A DNA stretch of 12,146 nt from CAYUWG01 sp964448285 (GTDB lineage Bacteria > Bacteroidota > Ignavibacteria > SZUA-365): positions 1-12,146 of the forward strand of contig CAYUWG010000091.1 of assembly GCA_964448285.1 (NCBI GenBank), in the 5' to 3' direction. A model generated the notes under the pieces. That model did no database searches and was not told the DNA's origin. It worked only from the letters and a program-made list of their open reading frames with translations. Each line of letters starts with the position of its first letter. Positions within the stretch are counted from its first letter, which is position 1. Positions 1 through 8,718 of this stretch are shown in pieces. The position numbers and the translations under genes are program-made.

Positions 1-2063
1 GGCTCGGCCACGCTGAAACGATGCGTGATATCGCCGCGATGGCGGAACCACTCGCCGGTCGTTCGTGCGAAACCGTCGTTGCTCGAAATGTTCTCCGCGC
101 TGTAATGAACCGTCGGAAGAGATTGCTGTTGCGGTTCAAACAGAATCCCGCCCTCGATGCGCGTCGAAGTAAACAGACCTCTCGAGAAACTCCCCGCGCC
201 TCCTGACAAACGCAGAGCGTCGAGCGGTTTGTATGAAAGCTGTCCTTCGCGAATCGTTTCACGCGCGATCATGGGAGAGACGACGTCCCAGCGGCGATTG
301 AACTCGATCTCATTGATCCTGTCGATCGGAACGAACTCCGCTGAACTCGATCGAAAACGGCCACGCACGTCGAACGCGCCAAGCACCGTACTCTTCGGCG
401 TCCATTGAACCGAGGCCGTGTATGCTTGGCCTTCATCATCGCCGGCATCGATCGCGGAGAATCGATTCCGATCGAGACTACTGACGGCGAATTCCGATTT
501 CACCGATAACTCCTCGACGGGCGACACGCGAAGGGCAACGTTGCCAATCTGATGCATCTGTGGAAGCGGCAGTAAACGCAATGGTGCATAGTCGCCATTG
601 CCTTTCCCGGTAAACTCGTAAAACCCAATCGCCTTTCTTATATAATCCCCCTTTCCTTTTCCGACGAACGAAAACGAAATGGTATAGGTCGCACTGTCTG
701 TCCCGGGATCGTAACGGAAAACGGTATAGGGTTCACTCGCGATCATCGTGTCGATGCGTGTGTATTGCCCGGCTCCTTTCCCCGTTTGTGTATTCACACC
801 GGAGTATGTAATCCCGGTGGTCGATGCGCGTTGGAGCTCGTCGCCCGCTTCACGGAGAATAGCTTTGTCGGCTTCCGTCAGTTGGATGTCGATCGGTGCA
901 TCGTGGTCGTCGCCCTCACGGAGATATCGCGCTGTGATTTCCACGGTATTGTCGAAGAGCTTCCCGGTGCCGCCCGCGGTAAGGAGATTCCGCACGTACT
1001 GGCGATCCGCATATTCGAAATCCACGGTGATGCGTGAGTAGCTCGTAATCAACCGGCGCGGTTTGAAGAACAATTCTCCGCTCGCGTATTCGATCACGTA
1101 GTCATGGAGCTCTCCGCGAGTCATCTCCACGCCGTCCACGTACACGCGCTCACTTCCCGCAAGCACGAGAATGCGTTGTTCGCCGTTGCGTCCCGTCAGC
1201 CGGTAAGGCCCCTGCACCCCATCGATGCCGTTGAATTGCACCGAATGAAACGTTCCCTTCAGCGACGCAAACGATGCGGAAGCGCTTCCCCATTCGCCGG
1301 TTCCTTCGCCGAGAAAGCCGCCGGTGACTTTGCGGTTGAACGCTCCGAACTCCGTTCCGCCATACAGAATCGAAAAATCTCCGATCGTCGCTGCGAGATT
1401 TCGCCCGGAGAGTTTGATGAAGACCTTGTCGAGTTCCTGGATCGTTCGGGTATTGCCTTCCGGTTGGATGGGTGTGTTCTCATCGGTAAGCGCTGCCGTG
1501 ATATCGATGCCTTCGGCGAGTTTGCCGTTGAGTTGTAATCGAAAACCGCTGTTCAGCGTCAGATCGCGATTCGTTCCGACGGTAAAACCGCGACCGAGGT
1601 AACCGCTTTTTTGCAACTCCGGCCCGAACATGCTTTCGATGTCGATCGACGTCGATGAGGTCGCAACGCGGAGCGTATCGCTTCGCGTCGTATCCGCTTT
1701 CACGATGAGTTCGCGCTTGCGAAAGACTGCCGGCAAACGAACAGGAATTGCGCGGTAGCTCGCGATGATCATCGAGTCGGCTTCAACTTTCTCTCGCCCG
1801 GATTTCGTCAGGATAAGGAATCCGAATCGAGGATTCATGCGATAGTCGATCGAATCGAGAAGTGCAGCAGCATTCACACGAAAATCATAAGAATCCCGCT
1901 GGATGAATTCATGCTTCAAACGAATGGTATCGTTCGCAGTGAGGCGTATCGTATCGATGGTCGGGCGTAGGGAGGAATCCGGAAGTGTTTGAGATACGGA
2001 TAGGTAGCACGCGCTGGGAAGGAGAAAAACGAAGAGCAGGAAGCGCGCGGTGTATGAATGCAC
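1..2063 (-). CDS. Large exported, probably outer-membrane protein (N-terminal 687 residues, 3' end beyond the window)
   Basis: One uninterrupted minus-strand frame runs from a GTG at 2063 off the left edge. An in-frame TAA lies only seven codons upstream of the GTG and there is no earlier ATG, so the GTG is the most plausible start. It gives a classical signal peptide (MHSYTARFLLFVFLLPSAC..., hydrophobic core at residues 8-16, possible cleavage near residue 24). No clear Shine-Dalgarno is visible. Residues about 226-242 read TIGDFSILYGGTEFGAF. Residues about 302-345 contain GSERVYVDGVEMTRGE followed by DYVIEYASGELFFKPRR and ITVDFEYADRQY. I recognise this 'DG..L/M.RG..DY.I.Y..GE..F..R..I' pattern from large, poorly described surface or barrel proteins of the FCB group; that is recall, not a search. 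The rest alternates polar and hydrophobic residues as a beta-barrel would. It lies 125 bases downstream of rseP on the same strand and may share its transcript. A SprA-like or usher-like role is possible but unproven. That it codes is near certain; its function is not. Confidence 0.8.
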   Translation of the reverse strand, partial: MHSYTARFLLFVFLLPSACYLSVSQTLPDSSLRPTIDTIRLTANDTIRLKHEFIQRDSYDFRVNAAALLDSIDYRMNPRFGFLILTKSGREKVEADSMIIASYRAIPVRLPAVFRKRELIVKADTTRSDTLRVATSSTSIDIESMFGPELQKSGYLGRGFTVGTNRDLTLNSGFRLQLNGKLAEGIDITAALTDENTPIQPEGNTRTIQELDKVFIKLSGRNLAATIGDFSILYGGTEFGAFNRKVTGGFLGEGTGEWGSASASFASLKGTFHSVQFNGIDGVQGPYRLTGRNGEQRILVLAGSERVYVDGVEMTRGELHDYVIEYASGELFFKPRRLITSYSRITVDFEYADRQYVRNLLTAGGTGKLFDNTVEITARYLREGDDHDAPIDIQLTEADKAILREAGDELQRASTTGITYSGVNTQTGKGAGQYTRIDTMIASEPYTVFRYDPGTDSATYTISFSFVGKGKGDYIRKAIGFYEFTGKGNGDYAPLRLLPLPQMHQIGNVALRVSPVEELSVKSEFAVSSLDRNRFSAIDAGDDEGQAYTASVQWTPKSTVLGAFDVRGRFRSSSAEFVPIDRINEIEFNRRWDVVSPMIARETIREGQLSYKPLDALRLSGGAGSFSRGLFTSTRIEGGILFEPQQQSLPTVHYSAENISSNDGFARTTGEWFRHRGDITHRFSVAE

Positions 2064-2188
2064 TGGTCGAGCGGCAGAGTGTTACCGGGGAAGAAAATAG
2101 ACGCACCGCGAGCGAAAAACAATGCCGATCTCCCGCTCCCCGTAAAAGCGCTCCCCTGACCTGAGCAGTTCGCGTCGATTCGTGAGCG

Positions 2189-3502
2189 TTAATTCACGAT
2201 GTCGTTGTAGATCACGAAAGCCATCAGAGCGAAGAGGAGTACCATGCCGGCTTGCTGCATGACGAGACGGACTTTGTTTGGCACTTCGCGTCGAAAGATT
2301 CCTTCATAAATCAAAAACATGAGATGCCCGCCGTCCAATGCCGGGAATGGCAGGATGTTGATTATCGCGAGACTGATACTCAGAAGCGCCATCAGTCCGA
2401 GAAAACTCGAAATGCCGACCTCAGCCTGTGCAGCTGCCATCTCGGCAATTTTCACCGGACCGCCGATCGAATGCTTGAAGCTCGTCTCACCGATGATGAT
2501 CTGCCAGATATTCGTGACGGAAAGAACGGTGAAGGTCACGAAGTCACGCGTGCCTGCGACGAACGCTTCCGCGACGTTGTACTCTTCGCGAACGACCGGT
2601 GCATCGACGTTCGTGCGGATGGCGATGCCGATGCGTCCTGCTTCATTGGGAATGACGGTATTGCTCATGCGCTTTCCATTGCGTTCCCACGTCACCGTGA
2701 GAATACTTCCTGCGCGTGTGCTGATGTACTCGATCACGTCCACGTGCGTGCGGATGGGGATCGTATCCAATTGCACGATGACGTCACCTGCATCGAGGCC
2801 CGCCATAGCGGCCGGTTGGTCCGGTTCCACGCGATCTATAAGCGCGCTGCTTCCAGCCGGAATGATACCGAAACGCTCCTTGCTCAATGCGTGCAGCGTA
2901 TTCTGAGCAAGCGTAAGTTCCTCCCGCTGACCGTTTCTCTCGACTGCTATTTCCAAGTCTTCGACGAGATACTTCAAGAGAATCGTCTTTTCGATGTCCT
3001 CCCAATATTTCACGGCGACGTTATTGACGGCGACAATATGATCACCGGGAGTGAGACCAGCTTTTTCCGCAAGCGATGCAGGCTCTACGTGCCCGATCGT
3101 GGTGACCTGGTGATATTCAAGGCCACGTGAAAGGTTCAGTCCCCAGAAGATTGCGATTGCGAGGAAGATGTTCATGATGACGCCGGCCGTGATCACGATG
3201 ATGCGCTGCCAGATTGGCTTTGCGCGGAATTCCCACGGCTCGGGCGCTTTATTCAGATGCTCGGTGTCGAGACTCTCGTCGATCATGCCGGAGATCTTGA
3301 CATACCCGCCGATGGGAAGCCACGACACACAGTAGTCGGTTTCACCGATCTGCTTTCCGAACGCGCGTGGCGGAAATCCGATCGAGAAGCGCTCGACGCG
3401 CATCCGAAACAATTTTGCGGCGAGGAAATGCCCGAGCTCGTGCACGAACACCAGCACGCCGATGATGATGATGAAATAGAAGATTTGACTGAGGACTTCC
3501 AT
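2189..3502 (-). CDS. rseP: RIP zinc metalloprotease RseP (site-2 protease)
   Basis: An inner-membrane protease that cleaves transmembrane segments, classically anti-sigma factors in envelope stress and leftover signal peptides. The 437-residue product is close to the usual family length of about 450. Visible in order: first membrane helix with the zinc motif HELGH (residues 21-25); GGYVKISGM (65-73); second helix about 101-121; PDZ domain 1 about 132-195; PDZ domain 2 about 213-280; and the C-terminal NILPFPALDGGH with the third zinc ligand Asp390, followed by a last helix near 414-432. All catalytic residues are present. The frame is open for another 45 codons upstream, but that extension lies inside dxr and reads like out-of-frame sequence; the ATG at 3502 puts the first helix at the N-terminus as in the family. 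This start is 5 bases after the dxr stop and has no Shine-Dalgarno, so translational coupling to dxr is likely. Confidence 0.95.
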   Translation of the reverse strand: MEVLSQIFYFIIIIGVLVFVHELGHFLAAKLFRMRVERFSIGFPPRAFGKQIGETDYCVSWLPIGGYVKISGMIDESLDTEHLNKAPEPWEFRAKPIWQRIIVITAGVIMNIFLAIAIFWGLNLSRGLEYHQVTTIGHVEPASLAEKAGLTPGDHIVAVNNVAVKYWEDIEKTILLKYLVEDLEIAVERNGQREELTLAQNTLHALSKERFGIIPAGSSALIDRVEPDQPAAMAGLDAGDVIVQLDTIPIRTHVDVIEYISTRAGSILTVTWERNGKRMSNTVIPNEAGRIGIAIRTNVDAPVVREEYNVAEAFVAGTRDFVTFTVLSVTNIWQIIIGETSFKHSIGGPVKIAEMAAAQAEVGISSFLGLMALLSISLAIINILPFPALDGGHLMFLIYEGIFRREVPNKVRLVMQQAGMVLLFALMAFVIYNDIVN

Positions 3503-3507
3503 GGATA

Positions 3508-4683
3508 TCAGGTTAGTGAAACAGAAACGTGTGGGAAGTTGGCGATGCACTCGCGAGCGTAGGCGCGCGTATCCGCATCGGCTGCAATGATGGATTCTAT
3601 GGAATCCGCGGAATTGTTTGGGATCATCGTGAGGCACTCTTCGATGACCGCCGGAATATCGAGAAATCCGATGTCTCCTTCGAGAAACGCCGCGACCGCA
3701 ACTTCATTCGCGGCATTGAGACATGCGGGAGCGGTGCCGCCGGCTTCGAGCGCATCGTATGCGAAACGCAAACAACGGAACGTATCGATGTCGGGTTCTT
3801 CGAACGTAAGGTTGCCCATCGCGCGAAAATCCAAACGCGGGTAATCGGCTGCGATTCGTTCCGGATACGTCAACGCATAGTGGATCGGAATTTTCATGTC
3901 GGGAATTCCCAACTGCGCTTTGACCGAACCGTCGGTGAACTCTACCATCGAATGAATGATCGATTGCGGATGGATGACAACGTCGATATGTGATGTCTCG
4001 ATGTCGAAGAGCCAGTGCGCCTCGATCACTTCAAGTCCCTTGTTCATGAGCGTCGCCGAATCGATCGTGATCTTGCTCCCCATTCTCCAATTGGGATGGT
4101 TGAGCGCCTGATCGACAGTGACGGCCTGCAAGCGTTCTTTCCTCCATCCGCGAAAGGGTCCTCCGCTTGCGGTGAGAATGAGCCGAGCGACGGATCCCTC
4201 CGGCTCGCCGACGAGACACTGCAGAATGGCGCTGTGTTCGCTGTCGATAGGCGTAAGTTCGACCCTGTGTCGTGCAAGAAGGCGATTGACAATCTCTCCG
4301 GCAACGACGAGTGTCTCCTTGTTTGCGAGCGCAACGGGCTTACCGTTTTTCAGCGATTCGATCGTCGGTTGGAGTCCGGCAAAGCCGACAAGTGCGCTGA
4401 TCATTATGTCGTAATCCTGTCGTCGAGCGATGTCGAGCAGCCCTTCGTTGCCTTCGACGATTTCCGTTTCCTTGGGAAGCATCGCTCGTGCTTTCTTTCT
4501 CGCATCTGCGTCGCTGACCGCAACCGCACGCGGCTTGAATTCACGCACTTGCTCCGCGAGGAGTTCGACATTGTTGTTCGTCGTCAGGTATCGAACGGAG
4601 AAATGATCGGGATTTCTCCGGACCACTTCCAATGCGTTCTTTCCGATAGAACCGGTTGAACCAAAGAGTGCGAGTGTTTTCAA
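3508..4683 (-). CDS. dxr: 1-deoxy-D-xylulose 5-phosphate reductoisomerase (IspC)
   Basis: Converts 1-deoxy-D-xylulose 5-phosphate to 2-C-methyl-D-erythritol 4-phosphate with NADPH, the committed step of the MEP isoprenoid pathway in the cytoplasm. The 391-residue product has the NADPH loop GSTGSIG (residues 8-14), ANKE (120-123), the metal-binding IDSEHSAI with Asp147 and Glu149, SGGPFRGW (173-180), HPNWRMGSKITIDSATLMNK (196-215) followed by Glu218, and HPQSIIHSMVEF (238-249). Length and motifs are normal. The start codon is TTG at 4683; no ATG or GTG lies in frame between it and an upstream stop about 15 bases away, and MKTLALFGSTGSIG matches the usual family beginning. The Shine-Dalgarno is weak. 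It is first in a minus-strand group with rseP, a pairing common in this bacterial assemblage, and is divergent from the TPR gene. Confidence 0.96.
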   Translation of the reverse strand: MKTLALFGSTGSIGKNALEVVRRNPDHFSVRYLTTNNNVELLAEQVREFKPRAVAVSDADARKKARAMLPKETEIVEGNEGLLDIARRQDYDIMISALVGFAGLQPTIESLKNGKPVALANKETLVVAGEIVNRLLARHRVELTPIDSEHSAILQCLVGEPEGSVARLILTASGGPFRGWRKERLQAVTVDQALNHPNWRMGSKITIDSATLMNKGLEVIEAHWLFDIETSHIDVVIHPQSIIHSMVEFTDGSVKAQLGIPDMKIPIHYALTYPERIAADYPRLDFRAMGNLTFEEPDIDTFRCLRFAYDALEAGGTAPACLNAANEVAVAAFLEGDIGFLDIPAVIEECLTMIPNNSADSIESIIAADADTRAYARECIANFPHVSVSLT

Positions 4684-4762
4684 TTGAGTTGCCAGCTTTC
4701 AGGCACGAAAGGGGAATGCCTCATCATCAACGCGCAATATAAGCATCTGCCTTTCAATCTCG

Positions 4763-4796
4763 TTTGCCGCAGCGAGTCGAAATCACGGTACTTGTT
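4763..4796 (+). promoter_or_regulatory. Possible Bacteroidota-type promoter for the TPR operon
   Basis: In the 147-base divergent gap between dxr and the TPR gene, TTTG (4763-4766) is followed after 22 bases by TACTTGTT (4789-4796). This loosely resembles the Bacteroidota pattern TTTG-N19/20-TAnnTTTG and sits 34 bases before the proposed GTG start. The downstream element is a poor match and the spacer is long, so this is only a suggestion. For dxr on the other strand I see only an isolated TATATT near 4735-4741 without a partner element. Confidence 0.2.
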
Positions 4797-4830
4797 GCGT
4801 GAACAATGCTTTTCCTCTATCATTGAACCC

Positions 4831-6717
4831 GTGAACCGGACCGTATCGACTGTGTTTTTCTCCTTCTCCACTTTCTTGCTTCTCGTCTGTCTCCATGCAT
4901 TCCCGCTTTTTGCACAGGTTGCGGATGAGCCGAACACCTTCCGTCTCGCCCAAACGTACGAGCAAGCCGGCAAGTACGAGCAGGCGTTGCGGTATTATCA
5001 GGATTTGTACACGTTCCGCCCGGACAACAGCAGCTACTTCGATGGCGTTCGTCGATGCCTGACGCTTTTGAAACGGTATGACGAAGTGATCGCATTGATC
5101 ACGGCTCGCTTGAACCGCTATCCGCAGGATACGCAGTTGTATGTCGTTCGGGGAGGCACATGGCTGCGAATGGGAAATGAGGACAAGGCGTTTTCTGACT
5201 GGGATGAAGCGTTGAAGAAAGCACCGTACGACTCACAGGTCTATGTTTGGATCGCGGAAGAAGCGATAAACAACAGGCGATATGAAACAGCGGTCGATTA
5301 CCTGTTGCGCGGGCGAAAGGCGTTGAAGTCTCCACAGCTTTTCATCTTCGAAGTTGCGCGTGCGTATGCGATGAACATGAAGTTCGATGCTGCCATGAAC
5401 GAGTATATCCAGTACGTTCTCGCCGCTCCGACCTCCGTCTGGCAAATCCAGCAGTACATCGCGCAATTCTCAGACATTCCCGAAGCTCTGACAAGCGCGC
5501 AGAAGATGACGCGGAAAGCAGCGAACGATAACGGATCGAATATCGCCGTCCGGCAATTGCTTGCATGGCTGTACATGGAGGAGAAGAATTACTCCGAAGC
5601 ATACGAAGTCTATCGCGAGATTGACCGCTTGCAGAAATCGAACGGTATCGAACTTCTGCAGTTCGCCCAGCGCGCATACCAGGACAAAGCTTTTCACGCG
5701 GCAGAAAAAACATACGCAGACCTGAAGCGACAATACCCGAAAGCGACGTTCATGCCGGAGGTGTTTTTCTACCACGCTCGCACCATCGAAGCGCTCAGCG
5801 AGAAAAACGACGTCCCCCAGGCGCTGCGCACACCATCGCGTGCGACGGATTTACCGAGCAGTGAAGCCGTCGTTTCCTATGAAGGTGCAATCGCCATGTA
5901 TGAAGAAGTCATTCGCGCGTTTCCCACTCACCCGGTCGCGTCCGAGAGCTACTATCGCATCGCGTACCTCAAGTACACGCGCTTTCATGACATGGACGGC
6001 GCGCTTGCGATTCTCGAAAAGCAGAATGACAACAGGCGGGAAGCCACCGGCCGCGTCGATGGATATATCCTCGTTGGTGATATCCTTATTGCCAAGGGCG
6101 ACCTCGATGGCGCGACCGAGCAATACGAGGCGACGCTCGAACTCCAATTGCTTCTTCCGGAACAGCGCGACGACGTGCGCTTCAAAATCGCGGAGATTCA
6201 GTATTTCAAAGGCGACGTCGAAAAAGCCGTCGAGATGCTTGAACCCCTTATGGAAAACGTCAGCAACGACATCACGAACGACGCGCTTTCGCTCTCGCTC
6301 TTCATTCAGCAGTACCGCCAGCCGAGTGAAGAACCGCTCAAACGCTATGCGTATTCCCAGTTTCTCGAACGCCAGCGGAAGTTTTCCGAAGCAGAAGCCG
6401 TGCTGCGCGATCTCATCGAGAAACATGGTACCAGCCCGTTGTTGGATTACGCGTATCTGCGATTGGGAAACATTCAGTTGCTCATGAGGCGCGTTGAAGA
6501 TTCCGAAAGGACATTCATCGATGCCCTCAAGCGCTATCCCGACAGCATTCTTCGCGACCGTTTTCTCTTCGCACTCGGCAGGCTCTATGAAGAGCACATG
6601 AACGACGGTGCGAAAGCGATTGAAGCGTACCAGCGCTTGTTGAACGACCTCCCGAACTCCATTCATTCCGGAAAAGCGCGTGAGCGCATTATCGATTTGC
6701 GGAAAAGCCACTTATGA
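4831..6717 (+). CDS. Exported tetratricopeptide-repeat protein
   Basis: A 628-residue protein made almost entirely of TPR-like helix pairs, for example AQTYEQAGKYEQALRYYQ (about 40-57) and ALGRLYEEHMNDGAKAIEAY near the C-terminus, with tandem units such as KGDLDGATEQYEATLEL and KGDVEKAVEMLE between. TPR solenoids are protein-binding scaffolds. With a signal peptide this one should act in the periplasm or on a membrane. The frame is open back to a TTG at 4684, but the first 49 codons lack protein character. Starting at the GTG of 4831 gives a clean signal peptide (MNRTVSTVFFSFSTFLLL, then cleavage near Ala28-Gln29), so I prefer it. No Shine-Dalgarno is evident. The gene ends in ATGA shared with the next gene (6714-6717), so the two are translationally coupled and the TPR protein may partner the next product. 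Precise role unknown. Confidence 0.85.
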   Translation: MNRTVSTVFFSFSTFLLLVCLHAFPLFAQVADEPNTFRLAQTYEQAGKYEQALRYYQDLYTFRPDNSSYFDGVRRCLTLLKRYDEVIALITARLNRYPQDTQLYVVRGGTWLRMGNEDKAFSDWDEALKKAPYDSQVYVWIAEEAINNRRYETAVDYLLRGRKALKSPQLFIFEVARAYAMNMKFDAAMNEYIQYVLAAPTSVWQIQQYIAQFSDIPEALTSAQKMTRKAANDNGSNIAVRQLLAWLYMEEKNYSEAYEVYREIDRLQKSNGIELLQFAQRAYQDKAFHAAEKTYADLKRQYPKATFMPEVFFYHARTIEALSEKNDVPQALRTPSRATDLPSSEAVVSYEGAIAMYEEVIRAFPTHPVASESYYRIAYLKYTRFHDMDGALAILEKQNDNRREATGRVDGYILVGDILIAKGDLDGATEQYEATLELQLLLPEQRDDVRFKIAEIQYFKGDVEKAVEMLEPLMENVSNDITNDALSLSLFIQQYRQPSEEPLKRYAYSQFLERQRKFSEAEAVLRDLIEKHGTSPLLDYAYLRLGNIQLLMRRVEDSERTFIDALKRYPDSILRDRFLFALGRLYEEHMNDGAKAIEAYQRLLNDLPNSIHSGKARERIIDLRKSHL

Positions 6718-7970
6718 AAAACCTCCTGCTCACATTCCTCATTCTCTTCCCGCTCTCACTTTCCGCTCAGCAGAAAATCCTCATCCACATGGATCTCCAG
6801 CAGACGGATCACTTGAAGGCATACGGTATCACGTATTGGGCTTTGACGAAGGGCGTGGAAGTGGATTGGCTCCTGAATTACCGTGGCGGCAGCTTCATGA
6901 TGAATCACCACGCGTTCATCGAGAACGAATGCCGCGTTCGGGGAGTCGCCTTCGAGGCTATTTCCGGCGCGCAGGCGGCGCAAGTCTATGCGGAAGTACA
7001 AAGTCCCGACGTGAACATGGACGTCGTGCGATTGGAGAAAGCGCCGAAGATTGCCGTGTATGTGCCGCCAAGCTTCCAGCCGTGGGACGATGCCGTAACG
7101 CTTGCAATGGAATACGCCGAAGTTCCTTACGACAAGCTCTGGGACGATGGCGTGCTGCAAGGCAAGCTCGCAGAGTATGATTGGCTCCACCTCCATCACG
7201 AAGATTTCACCGGGCAGTATGGAAAGTTCTATGCGCAGTTCAGCACCTTCCCGTGGTACATTCAGCAGGTTGCGATCAACGAGAACATGGCGAAGCAGCT
7301 CGGCTACAAGAAGGTATCCGAAATGAAGAAAGCCGTTGCACGAACGGTGAAAGAGTACGTCGGCAACGGCGGCTTCATGTTCGCCATGTGCTCGGCGACT
7401 GACACGTACGATATCGCACTCGCAGCGGAAAACACCGACATCTGCGACGTGATGTTCGACGGCGACCCGCCCGACGCCGATTGCCAGGAGCGGTTGGATT
7501 ATTCGAAGACCTTCGCGTTTACGGATTTCAAACTCGTTCGCAATCCGATGGAGTACGAGTACAGCGACATCGACGTCACGCCGAATCTCACCGGCCGCCC
7601 GGACAGCGATTACTTCACGTTGTTCGAGTTCTCTGCGAAGTACGATCCTGTCCCGACAATGCTCACGCAAGATCACGTGAACGTCGTCCCGGGTTTCCTC
7701 GGACAAACGACCGCGTTCAGAAAGCATCTCGTGAAAAAGAGCGTCGTCATCCTCGGCGAAAAGGCTGGCACCGACGAAGTGAAGTACCTCCACGGAAACT
7801 ACGGTCGCGGGACGTTCACCTGGTACGGAGGACACGATCCGGAGGATTACCAGCATCAGGTTGGCGACCCGCCAACGGATTTGAACCTCCACAAAAACTC
7901 TCCCGGCTACCGGCTCATCCTCAACAACATCCTTTTCCCCGCCGCAAAGAAGAAGCAGCAGAAAACGTAG
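6714..7970 (+). CDS. Exported amidotransferase-fold protein of the family usually labelled 'asparagine synthetase B'
   Basis: A 418-residue protein that I recognise as a conserved FCB-group family often called asparagine synthetase B in databases. The label looks doubtful: the sequence opens with a Sec signal peptide (MKNLLLTFLILFPLSLSAQQ), has no N-terminal nucleophile Cys2 and no ATP-pyrophosphatase loop, all expected in true AsnB. It shows features of a class I glutamine-amidotransferase-like or ThuA-like fold: YVPPSFQPWDDAV (116-128), WLHLHHEDFTGQYGKFY (157-173), GGFMFAMCSATDTYDIALAA (219-238) with Cys226 at a possible nucleophile elbow, FDGDPPDADC (248-257), and GRGTFTWYGGHDPEDYQH (364-381) near the C-terminus. 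The true substrate is unknown. It overlaps the TPR gene by ATGA, and miaE starts 6 bases after its stop. The coding call is certain, the family fairly sure, the reaction unknown. Confidence 0.85.
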   Translation: MKNLLLTFLILFPLSLSAQQKILIHMDLQQTDHLKAYGITYWALTKGVEVDWLLNYRGGSFMMNHHAFIENECRVRGVAFEAISGAQAAQVYAEVQSPDVNMDVVRLEKAPKIAVYVPPSFQPWDDAVTLAMEYAEVPYDKLWDDGVLQGKLAEYDWLHLHHEDFTGQYGKFYAQFSTFPWYIQQVAINENMAKQLGYKKVSEMKKAVARTVKEYVGNGGFMFAMCSATDTYDIALAAENTDICDVMFDGDPPDADCQERLDYSKTFAFTDFKLVRNPMEYEYSDIDVTPNLTGRPDSDYFTLFEFSAKYDPVPTMLTQDHVNVVPGFLGQTTAFRKHLVKKSVVILGEKAGTDEVKYLHGNYGRGTFTWYGGHDPEDYQHQVGDPPTDLNLHKNSPGYRLILNNILFPAAKKKQQKT

Positions 7971-7976
7971 CGGTAC

Positions 7977-8552
7977 ATGCTGAAGCTGAAATCGAAATCA
8001 TCGGCGGAGTGGGTGCGCACTGCCGTTGCAAACATCGATTCGATTCTTCTCGATCACGTTCACTGCGAAAAGAAAGCCGCCGCCACGGCAATGTCTTTAC
8101 TCAATCGCTACCCTGACCGCGCGTTTCTCGTCGAGCGGATGGTGGCGCTTGCCATTGAGGAACTTCAGCATTTCGAGAGAGTCCTGAAGCTCACGCTATC
8201 GCGCGGCCTCGCTTTGAAGCGCGATAGACCGGATGGATACGTGAATGCATTGCTCGCCGCCGTGCGCAAGGATGAGCCTCACCGTTTGCTCGACACGCTG
8301 ATCTGTGCATCACTGATCGAAGCGCGTTCCGCGGAGCGATTCAAGCTTCTGTCCTCCGCCCTTCCGCAATGCGCGGAGAAAGAACTCTATGCCGACCTTG
8401 TCGCTTCGGAAGCAGGACATCACATGCTGTTCCTTCGCATTGCGAAAACATATTTTCCGGTAAAAGCGGTCGTCGAGCGATTCGAAGAATTGGCAACGCT
8501 CGAAAAGGACATCGTCGCATCGCTCCCGAACGAACCCCGGATGCACGGATAG
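7977..8552 (+). CDS. miaE: tRNA-(ms2io6A37) hydroxylase, MiaE family
   Basis: Ferritin-like non-haem diiron monooxygenase that hydroxylates the isopentenyl group of 2-methylthio-N6-isopentenyladenosine at position 37 of tRNAs reading U-starting codons. The 191-residue length fits the shorter form of the family. The four-helix diiron ligand set is visible: Glu31 in HCEKKAA, Glu62 with His65 in EELQHFERV, Glu115 in SLIEARSAERF, and Glu145 with His148 in ASEAGHHM. The start is the ATG at 7977, 6 bases after the previous stop; a Shine-Dalgarno is not obvious, so it is probably expressed with the two upstream genes. The upstream genes are exported proteins with no evident link to tRNA, so the operon may be a convenience grouping. 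MiaE needs MiaA and MiaB, which are not in this window. Confidence 0.9.
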   Translation: MLKLKSKSSAEWVRTAVANIDSILLDHVHCEKKAAATAMSLLNRYPDRAFLVERMVALAIEELQHFERVLKLTLSRGLALKRDRPDGYVNALLAAVRKDEPHRLLDTLICASLIEARSAERFKLLSSALPQCAEKELYADLVASEAGHHMLFLRIAKTYFPVKAVVERFEELATLEKDIVASLPNEPRMHG

Positions 8553-8718
8553 AACGACAACCCAAGCCCAATTCAGTTTCGAATAATCTCCGTGATTCAC
8601 CACAGGTAAAAGCAAAGGAGGCTTCAGTCGCAAGAGAGATTCCCTTGCAATGAAGTCTCAAAAGCACTCTCGCAACGCGAAGGTTGAGAGGTCTCCAAGA
8701 CGTCATTTCATGCCATAG

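Noticed and set aside
2133..2158. Two CGCTCCCC-like octamers between rseP and the large exported protein.
   Set aside because: Two short copies 15 bases apart in GC-rich DNA are too little to claim a regulator site.
2252..3130. A 292-codon plus-strand frame opposite rseP, and similar long frames opposite dxr (4015-4659) and the TPR and amidotransferase-like genes.
   Set aside because: They are antisense shadows of well-supported genes, rich in His, Cys and Arg, and lack motifs or ribosome sites.
3503..3637. A 45-codon N-terminal extension of RseP.
   Set aside because: It lies within the dxr coding region, is rich in Cys, His and Arg like an out-of-frame read, and would displace the first membrane helix from the N-terminus.
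4684..4830. A 49-codon extension of the TPR gene back to a TTG at 4684, placed back to back with the TTG start of dxr.
   Set aside because: The extension has no protein character and would bury the signal peptide inside the protein. The GTG at 4831 gives a standard signal peptide.
8614..8621. AAAGGAGG, a perfect anti-Shine-Dalgarno match between miaE and sucD.
   Set aside because: No start codon lies within normal distance; the nearest ATG (8650) gives only 22 codons with no protein character. Probably chance.
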